Positions 58,416 to 64,000 of a DNA stretch of 64,000 nt are shown here, piece after piece. Position 1 is the first letter of the stretch; every line of letters begins with the position of its first letter. A program made the translations under genes and the position numbers. The notes under the pieces are model-generated. The model made no database searches. It saw nothing but the letters and a program-made list of their open reading frames with translations, and was not told the DNA's origin. This stretch comes from Balneolaceae bacterium (GTDB lineage: Bacteria > Bacteroidota > Rhodothermia > Balneolales > Balneolaceae), in contig JAXHMK010000021.1 of the NCBI GenBank assembly GCA_034521495.1, forward strand, positions 51,455-115,454, in the 5' to 3' direction.

Positions 58416-59618
58416 ATTATTTTGATTCTCAACAACTTTATACATCTGATCGATCATGGCAGGATCGTAAATCATACGCTGCATAAAATCCTGGTGCATC
58501 TGGCTTCCCGATGCATGAAACCAAAAACCTATGGGCAGTTGATCGAGATAAAAAGCCTGAACTGATGTATCACCTGTGTAGGCTGAAGTTCCGAAATCAA
58601 TTCCATTCATCAGACCCATTCGGTTATCATAGATCGCTCCATACCGGCTAAAATCACTCTTTATACCGGGCTGAATATCCATCGGCCAGTCGAGAAAACT
58701 TTTAACCGTTTGACTAACTTGTTGATTAATCAGTGAATCGCGAGCTAATTTTTCCATGATTTCAGTCATTTCCCGGGCGGTGGTTTTTGGGAAAAGAACC
58801 ATCGCATCCCGTTCTTGCATAAATGTGTTTCCAAGTCGATTTTTTGTGAGATAGCTTTGAACGGAGCTTCGGAAATCTTCATCATTTACGAACGATGAAG
58901 AGAGATTTACCACATGTTTTCTCCACTCTTCTGAATTTCGACTTCTCCATTTATCTATAATTTCCTGATTTTCCATCTTAGTTAAACCGGGGGAAATCGC
59001 TTGATAGAGACCGGAATAGGGAAGAGGCATCTCTGTGGATGAGATGCCAAGCTCATTTTTTAATTCATTCCAAACAGTTTGATCCAGTTGCCACCAGAGA
59101 TAATCTGCCAATGCCAGGTCTCCAAATTCTGCTAAAAGTGCCAGTGAATGTTCAAGTGATATCGCTCCATCCTCAATCCACCCTCGTTCCATGGCTTCGT
59201 TAAAAGCTTGCTCATGGATCGATTCTTCAACTTCCGGTAACTGGTATCTGGAAGTTTCATCCCACTCAATCAACTTATTGGAATTGAGAGTATCGGAATT
59301 AAAATGTTTGGCGTATGCAATCAGGATGAATATGTTGGCTGTGGTTCCCATAATTCGCGGAGTATCTGCCTGGTAATAAAGTGATGAATCGGGATGACCG
59401 ATAACAACAGTTGCTATTGATGAGTACTCGGGTGTTTCACCCATAAACTCAGATAACCCCTTAAGTGATCCGGTTTTATTTACCCACTCTGCTCCCTCCA
59501 TCATACCTTTCCGGTTCTCGAAAAAAGTGGTAAAAGCGTTCCAGTTCCACCCAATGACGAACCCAAATAGAACGAGGGCTGTTAGAAGAAAAGCACCAAA
59601 AAATTTAAGTATTCTCAT
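58401..59618 (-). CDS. membrane-anchored beta-lactamase-fold protein with altered active site
   Basis: A 405-residue protein with an N-terminal membrane anchor (residues 5-23). The part from about 60 to 370 has the layout of serine beta-lactamase/transpeptidase-like proteins: ATVVIGHPDSSLYYQADTP, then the helix ANIFILIAYAKHF where the SxxK motif should be, then SLALLAEFGDLALADYLWWQ. The SxxK position reads T92-T93-A94-N95, so Ser and Lys are replaced. No KTG is evident in the C-terminal strand region (IYDNRMGLMNGIDFG). It may be a non-catalytic binding or regulatory protein. The fold call rests on pattern alone. Confidence 0.5.
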   Translation of the reverse strand: MRILKFFGAFLLTALVLFGFVIGWNWNAFTTFFENRKGMMEGAEWVNKTGSLKGLSEFMGETPEYSSIATVVIGHPDSSLYYQADTPRIMGTTANIFILIAYAKHFNSDTLNSNKLIEWDETSRYQLPEVEESIHEQAFNEAMERGWIEDGAISLEHSLALLAEFGDLALADYLWWQLDQTVWNELKNELGISSTEMPLPYSGLYQAISPGLTKMENQEIIDKWRSRNSEEWRKHVVNLSSSFVNDEDFRSSVQSYLTKNRLGNTFMQERDAMVLFPKTTAREMTEIMEKLARDSLINQQVSQTVKSFLDWPMDIQPGIKSDFSRYGAIYDNRMGLMNGIDFGTSAYTGDTSVQAFYLDQLPIGFWFHASGSQMHQDFMQRMIYDPAMIDQMYKVVENQNNVISP

Positions 59619-59746
59619 TCTGAATTCGGATTATTCACCAAGAGATTTGAATGTGTACGTAGTCCATAGATTAATTTTTCTGTATCAAACCATCTCCTAA
59701 ATTTGAGTGAATCACCTGTACTATTTAGTGTTTGTAAGAAAACTCA

Positions 59747-59870
59747 TAGTGTCCTAAGAAAACGTCAAGATCAAGGCGCACGAAGTCCCAAAAAGCGCAG
59801 TGTACTACGTGTACATGAGCATTTTTGGGGCGAGTGGAACGCAGAGATTGACGTTTTCTTAGAGACACTA
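59747..59870. repeat. MITE-like palindromic element
   Basis: About 124 bases bounded by inverted ends, TAGTGTCCTAAGAAAACGTC (59747-59766) and, inverted, TGACGTTTTCTTAGAGACAC (59849-59868), with one extra base on the right. Inside are further pairs (TCCCAAAAA / TTTTTGGGG) and GTAC-type repeats, so the whole element can fold into a long hairpin. It holds no gene and resembles a small non-autonomous mobile repeat. The rest of 59619-59935 shows nothing else. Confidence 0.6.
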
Positions 59871-59935
59871 TTTAAGGGTGAGATCATCAATGCCATAAGA
59901 TCTATTTTTTACATATTTCCATAAGTATTTCTGGG

Positions 59936-61258
59936 TCAATCAGATAAAAAAGATTGAACTTGCAATAGCCGGTAATAGAATTCATTCGGATCTTTTAAAT
60001 ATACAAATGCGTGATATTGCTGCCTGTTATTTGTGAACTGCTCATCAAAATAGAGATCTTTTATTTCGCTCCCCTCTATTAACACATATTTGTATTTATA
60101 TTCTCCCTGTTTGATGATTTGATTTGTCTCCCATCGGCCGGTCTTTTCATCAAATTGAAGTTCGTTATTTCTGCTTACCGACCAATTATTAAAATCACCC
60201 AAAAGATGTATTGAATCTGTTGAGTCAGGGAATTGATCGGTGTCGAACCGGAAAACAATATCAGCATATCTCGATTGGAGATCCATATCGGGGTTTCCAA
60301 AAGGTCCCAAGCGATCGAGATTCATCAAGCCTGAAGTGCCAAATCCCTCCGCATCATCTTTGAGAATCAGCCGGGGAGGAATTTCTGTTGGAAAAGCTTC
60401 AATCACATACTTATCACTTTGCGAAAGCTGATCGATAGACAGAGTTCGAAATTCATAGTCACCAATAAAAGAGTTCTCTGGATTCAGCTCAAACTGAACA
60501 TGATCGGGAGCTGAGAAATCTAACTCACCGGCTTCTTTTGTGCGCCCCCAAAATTGGTTTTGCGCAAAATAGAATTCAAGGTCGAATTGGGGTTGTTGTA
60601 CAAAATCGGGTAGTATGAATTGACTAACAGGCCGGTGCAAACGTCTTAAATTTTGTCGCGGAACAGAGAGTTTTTCAACAGAAGATCTTAAAGAACCTTT
60701 ATTCTCTGAAACAAAAAATGGTAGTGTCAGAACGAGATATCCAGTATCCGAATCTTCGATTTTAAGCAGATAGTTTCCGCTTTTTGTGATTTGAAATTGT
60801 TCAGTCGGGAATGTGAATGAGTATTGCCGATAATAGGGACGGTTACTGTTGCTCAGTTCACCACTGTTCAAAATGGTGTTATAAAAGCCACTCATAAAAC
60901 GTTCTTGAGGCAGGCCTGAGCGGCTCCAGTCGGGATTATGATGAGTCAATGAAACCCGAAATTGCCTTGATTCCAACGATAAATGTTCAAACCGAAGTTG
61001 TAATTGGTCATTTCCGTCCAGATTCAAAATTGGGGCAGAGGCTGGATCTCCTTCTCGATGAAACTGAATGGATCGGATGGAATGATCCGCTATAATCTGG
61101 GCCGGGATGTTAAATAGATCGTTGAGCTCCGACGGCTCATTTGAACTGTTTTGGTATGATTCTAATGACCCGCAACCGTGCAGGCTCATGAACAGCATCA
61201 AACAGAGTAGAGAAAATCCACTTCTTATTCTTTTTGAGAGTTTTAAAAAAACGGACAC
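59936..61258 (-). CDS. DUF5103 lipoprotein with a C-terminal CBM48-like domain
   Basis: A lipoprotein (lipobox LHGC) of about 440 residues if GTG at 61258 is used. The open frame continues upstream but would overlap dapF and lacks family features. The N-terminal part matches DUF5103: IRSIQFHREGDPASAPILNL, LQLRFEHLS, FRVSLTHHNPDWSRSGLPQE, RPYYRQYSFTFPTEQFQIT, and GNYLLKIEDSDTGYLVLTLP. The last 100 residues (IHLLGDFNNWSVSRNNELQF, GRWETNQIIKQGEYKYKYVL) look like the AMPK/CBM48-type glycogen-binding Ig fold. The family is conserved in Bacteroidetes, with unknown function at the cell surface or periplasm. Confidence 0.8.
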   Translation of the reverse strand: MSVFLKLSKRIRSGFSLLCLMLFMSLHGCGSLESYQNSSNEPSELNDLFNIPAQIIADHSIRSIQFHREGDPASAPILNLDGNDQLQLRFEHLSLESRQFRVSLTHHNPDWSRSGLPQERFMSGFYNTILNSGELSNSNRPYYRQYSFTFPTEQFQITKSGNYLLKIEDSDTGYLVLTLPFFVSENKGSLRSSVEKLSVPRQNLRRLHRPVSQFILPDFVQQPQFDLEFYFAQNQFWGRTKEAGELDFSAPDHVQFELNPENSFIGDYEFRTLSIDQLSQSDKYVIEAFPTEIPPRLILKDDAEGFGTSGLMNLDRLGPFGNPDMDLQSRYADIVFRFDTDQFPDSTDSIHLLGDFNNWSVSRNNELQFDEKTGRWETNQIIKQGEYKYKYVLIEGSEIKDLYFDEQFTNNRQQYHAFVYLKDPNEFYYRLLQVQSFLSD

Positions 61259-61382
61259 ATTTTGGCTTTGCTTCACTGTGTTTAATGTGTCGTCAGTTTG
61301 AATACTGTGAGGAGGTACAACGAATGAAGTCGAAGACAAATCTATGATTTTGCAAAGCCCGTTTCTGATAATAGTGATAGGA

Positions 61383-62210
61383 TTACAAATAGTATTGCCC
61401 CTCAAAAACAAAAACAGCGGGTCCTTCAAGTTTAATATTCGAGTATGTTTCTCTTTTTTTGTCATACAAAAAATGGACCAGAAGAGTGCCGCCTTTTACA
61501 TACACATTGTATTTGAAATTTCCCTCTTCGGCTTGTTGCAGATGATGCCATGCAAGTGCAGATGCAATGGCTCCCGTTCCGCAAGCCAGGGTGAGATTTT
61601 CAACTCCTCTTTCATAGGTTTGCAGGCTGAGAGAATCATTATCAGTACCTGATATAAAATTTACATTCGTGCCGATTGGCTGGAAATCTGGATGGTTTCG
61701 AAAAAATCTTCCCTGGTTGGTTAAAGATTGTTCGTTTTCGAGCTCCTGCTGTTGTATGGGGCAAACCACATGTTCTGTATTAGTATATACATTCAGCAAT
61801 GCTTCACTGGCAACCGTCATCTCCTGTACGGAAGTTTCCAGGGGAAAATCGATGATCACGCTGTCTTTCTTTACGTTTGCTTTGTACACTTTGTCATGAA
61901 CACGAAATGTAAACTGTTTGGGTGATCCGAGAGTCTCAGCGAATGCTGAAAAACATCGCGCACCGTTTCCACACATTCCTGCATCACTCCCGTCGGGATT
62001 TTTGTAAAGCATAACAAGATCAGCTTTTTTGGTCTCATCAAACTGCAAAGCGATAATTCCATCAGAACCAACCCCAAATTTTCGATTGCAGATGGCCGGT
62101 GCCAACTGTGCAAGCTCTTTCTCACTCATCTTGAGGCTTCGGTTGTCGAACAGCACAAAATCATTGCCTGCGCCCTGCATTTTAGTAAAATTTATGGTTG
62201 AACCATTCAT
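61383..62210 (-). CDS. dapF: diaminopimelate epimerase
   Basis: Converts LL- to meso-diaminopimelate for lysine and peptidoglycan synthesis. The 275-residue protein has FTKMQGAGNDFVLFDNR at the N-terminus, the first catalytic Cys80 in GMCGNGARC, the second Cys210 in LACGTGAIASA, and ERGVENLTLACGTG, typical of the family. Three bases separate its start from the holB stop, so it is read with holB. Confidence 0.95.
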   Translation of the reverse strand: MNGSTINFTKMQGAGNDFVLFDNRSLKMSEKELAQLAPAICNRKFGVGSDGIIALQFDETKKADLVMLYKNPDGSDAGMCGNGARCFSAFAETLGSPKQFTFRVHDKVYKANVKKDSVIIDFPLETSVQEMTVASEALLNVYTNTEHVVCPIQQQELENEQSLTNQGRFFRNHPDFQPIGTNVNFISGTDNDSLSLQTYERGVENLTLACGTGAIASALAWHHLQQAEEGNFKYNVYVKGGTLLVHFLYDKKRETYSNIKLEGPAVFVFEGQYYL

Positions 62211-62212
62211 AG

Positions 62213-63412
62213 CTAATCAATTATGGCCGGCAGGTGTTTCCAGTTGCTGTCGTTATCAATGGCGGGATCAAGTCCCCGCATCAGTCGGAAAAAACGAAGA
62301 GATAAGGCCGTTCCTATATATTTAAACTGTACGTTTTGATAAAGTAACCCTTTTAACTGCTGAATGTGATCTATCATCTCTTCTAATCGGGCATCTTTCA
62401 TCGATTCACAAAATTTTTCGATTACATTCAGCTGATCAATATTTGTAATCAAAGATTCGTTGTTTGTTTCGCGATATACCACAATATCCCGAAGCAACTG
62501 TTCCAGTGTATTGCAGAGAGCAATCTGATTTTCCTTGTTCAGATTCTTATTCCACTTGTTAACCAGGTTTAGAAGTTTGGTCACACTCTGTGTGTATGAA
62601 AATCTCAGGAATTCAACGGATTCATTTCTAATCTGTTGAAGTGTATCAATATCCAAAAACCGGCAGGTAGAATAGTTGCCTCCGGAAAGTCTTGCAAGCA
62701 GTTCTGCGTCGTTCTCATTCAATCCGTCAAATTTAACAAGACCCTCGGCTACATCCTGTTTTGATAACTGTTGGAGACGAATTTGCTGGCACCTGGAGAT
62801 AATAGTTGGTAAGAGCTGATCGGGCTGCGAAGCTGTTAAAATAAAAAGAATATTTCCGGATGGTTCTTCCAGCAATTTCAGAAATGCATTGGCAGTTTCT
62901 TTTCGCATCGTATCCACATTGGTCAAAATGATGACAGTTCTGCGCCCTTCATTGGGTTTGTAGACAGATTTTGGCCGAATCTCCTCATGGTAGTAGTCAA
63001 TCGGATAAAACGCCCGCCTGTTTTTGGATGATTCTGCATCGTTCAGGGCCGGTCTCAGTGTAAAATCAACAATTTCGTAGGGATCCTCAGCAAGGAGTTC
63101 CAGCCGGGAATTCAGTTCATCATTTCCCACAGATGACGGAAGTGGAATAAATACGTGTATATCGGGGTGGGTAAACCAACTCGATTTTTTTGAGATGGCC
63201 ATATCTTTCAGATCCGTCAGATGGTTAACCCCGTTTACAACTTCGGCAAGAGCCAGGGCAAAAGCTGTTTTTCCCGATCCGTCAGGCCCGGTAATTAAGT
63301 AGGAGTGCGCAAGGCGATCGGAGAGTAGTACTCGTTCGATCTGATGTTTCGCTTTTTCCTGCCCAACCAGCCGCTGGTCTCCAAAAGAAATATGTTCGTT
63401 AATGATACTCAT
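62213..63412 (-). CDS. holB: DNA polymerase III delta' subunit (AAA+ clamp loader)
   Basis: Clamp-loader subunit, 399 residues. Features: VGQEKAKHQIERVLLSDRLA, then HSYLITGPDGSGKTAFALAL with the Walker A motif, the short Walker-B-like VIILTNVDTMRKETANAFLK, LLEEPSGNILFILTAS, and the sensor/SRC stretch TIISRCQQIRL. The C-terminal helical part (about 250-399) is less conserved. Its ATG directly abuts the ccmB stop. Confidence 0.9.
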   Translation of the reverse strand: MSIINEHISFGDQRLVGQEKAKHQIERVLLSDRLAHSYLITGPDGSGKTAFALALAEVVNGVNHLTDLKDMAISKKSSWFTHPDIHVFIPLPSSVGNDELNSRLELLAEDPYEIVDFTLRPALNDAESSKNRRAFYPIDYYHEEIRPKSVYKPNEGRRTVIILTNVDTMRKETANAFLKLLEEPSGNILFILTASQPDQLLPTIISRCQQIRLQQLSKQDVAEGLVKFDGLNENDAELLARLSGGNYSTCRFLDIDTLQQIRNESVEFLRFSYTQSVTKLLNLVNKWNKNLNKENQIALCNTLEQLLRDIVVYRETNNESLITNIDQLNVIEKFCESMKDARLEEMIDHIQQLKGLLYQNVQFKYIGTALSLRFFRLMRGLDPAIDNDSNWKHLPAIID

Positions 63413-64000
63413 CTAATCATTCCAGATGTAATCAAAAAGTAAAATACCCGCTGTAATGGTAACTCCGCAATATCCAATCAGTGCTGTTAAATCATTCAAT
63501 GCACCTGCGGTAGCGCCTTCAATAAGTGCAAATCTTGTTACACGAGTTAAGATAAGAAGAAGCGGGACAACAAGCGGAATACAAAGTACAGAAAAGAGGG
63601 CTCCTTTCCGGTCGGCCTGGGCAATCATTGCCGATGTAAGTGTAGTGATGGCTGCCAGTCCGCCGGCTCCAAAAAGGATTGCACTTATAAAATAGAGGTG
63701 GCTCTGAATGGACAGGTCCATCATAAACAGGTAGAAAAAGAATGTAAACAGGTGTAGAATCAGCAGGAATAAAAAATTGTAGCTCAGCTTTCCAAGGTAC
63801 ACTTCTGTAGCGTTGGCATGAAGCTGCAGGAAAGCCCAGGTTTTCTTTTCCGCTTCCTGTACGAAAGAGCGTGTCATTCCAGTCATGGAAGCAAAAAGTA
63901 TAATAATCCACACCAGCCCGCTTTTTGGAGTCGGATCCATTTGATGAGCCCGGAGCGTAAATAAAATCAGCAGAAGTGAAGCACCGGTAAACGCAAGAAT
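63413..64000 (-). CDS. ccmB: heme exporter CcmB, 5' end cut by the window edge
   Basis: Membrane subunit of the CcmAB heme-handling ABC transporter used in cytochrome c maturation. The visible 195 codons run open to the right edge and contain five or so hydrophobic helices: SGLVWIIILFASMTGMTRSF, EKKTWAFLQLHANATEVYLGK in pieces, FGAGGLAAITTLTSAMIAQA, and RKGALFSVLCIPLVVPLLLI, typical of CcmB. The family is about 220 residues, so only the first 25 or so are missing. Confidence 0.9.
   Translation of the reverse strand: MLAFTGASLLLILFTLRAHQMDPTPKSGLVWIIILFASMTGMTRSFVQEAEKKTWAFLQLHANATEVYLGKLSYNFLFLLILHLFTFFFYLFMMDLSIQSHLYFISAILFGAGGLAAITTLTSAMIAQADRKGALFSVLCIPLVVPLLLILTRVTRFALIEGATAGALNDLTALIGYCGVTITAGILLFDYIWND

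Noticed and set aside
59703..59924. 73-codon plus-strand frame
   Set aside because: It is mostly the inside of the MITE-like palindrome, so the open frame is a by-product of the repeat.

Overview
The window looks like chromosomal DNA from a member of the Bacteroidota/Balneolota (FCB) group. The signs are FecR, SusC and SusD genes, many secreted lipoproteins and TAT-exported enzymes, DUF5103 and DUF2480 proteins that are typical of this group, and a SUF operon of the Bacteroidetes kind. The phylum is inferred from gene families only. No rRNA, tRNA, CRISPR array or replication origin was seen.

Left part (about 1-39 kb): a carbohydrate and sulfate-ester utilisation region. It opens with a FecR anti-sigma factor, a SusC/SusD outer-membrane pair and a TAT-exported metallophosphoesterase. 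SusC, SusD and the phosphoesterase are broken by many one-base indels while their protein meaning stays intact, so sequence error is a likely cause. Remnants of a toxin-antitoxin pair and of an SLH-domain protein follow. Then comes a rhamnose block: GH78 and GH106 alpha-L-rhamnosidases, a sulfatase, the RhaT L-rhamnose symporter and a fucose/arabinose-isomerase-like enzyme. Two different IS1380-type transposase genes flank a frameshifted GH92 mannosidase. After these lie four tandem sulfatases, a beta-propeller glycosidase-like protein, a TAT-exported Gfo/Idh/MocA oxidoreductase (one frameshift), a DUF1080 lipoprotein, a sixth sulfatase and a DoxX protein. Together these suggest uptake and breakdown of a sulfated, rhamnose-rich polysaccharide such as a green-algal rhamnan or ulvan-like glycan. 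The substrate is inference.

Right part (about 39.7-64 kb): mostly housekeeping genes, all with intact reading frames. They are greA; a UDP-xylose pathway (UDP-glucose dehydrogenase, UDP-glucuronate decarboxylase) overlapping a Nudix hydrolase; an Omp85-like barrel protein; a lipoprotein with an SH3 domain and an apparently inactive caspase-like domain; an EamA transporter; phosphate acetyltransferase; sufBCDS-nfu-sufA with DUF2480 and an SDR; and a DUF6807 protein preceded by a paired palindromic operator-like site. On the minus strand are a DUF3592-like protein, a degenerate beta-lactamase-fold protein, a DUF5103 lipoprotein, dapF, holB and a ccmB gene cut by the window edge.

Intergenic DNA is rich in dispersed palindromic repeats. 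One family (cores such as CCCCT-TGA-GGGG) sits repeatedly between the suf genes. A second shares a 24-base core at 14.3 and 37.2 kb. A 66-base repeat occurs at 9.6 and 34.5 kb, and a MITE-like palindrome lies at 59.75-59.87 kb.
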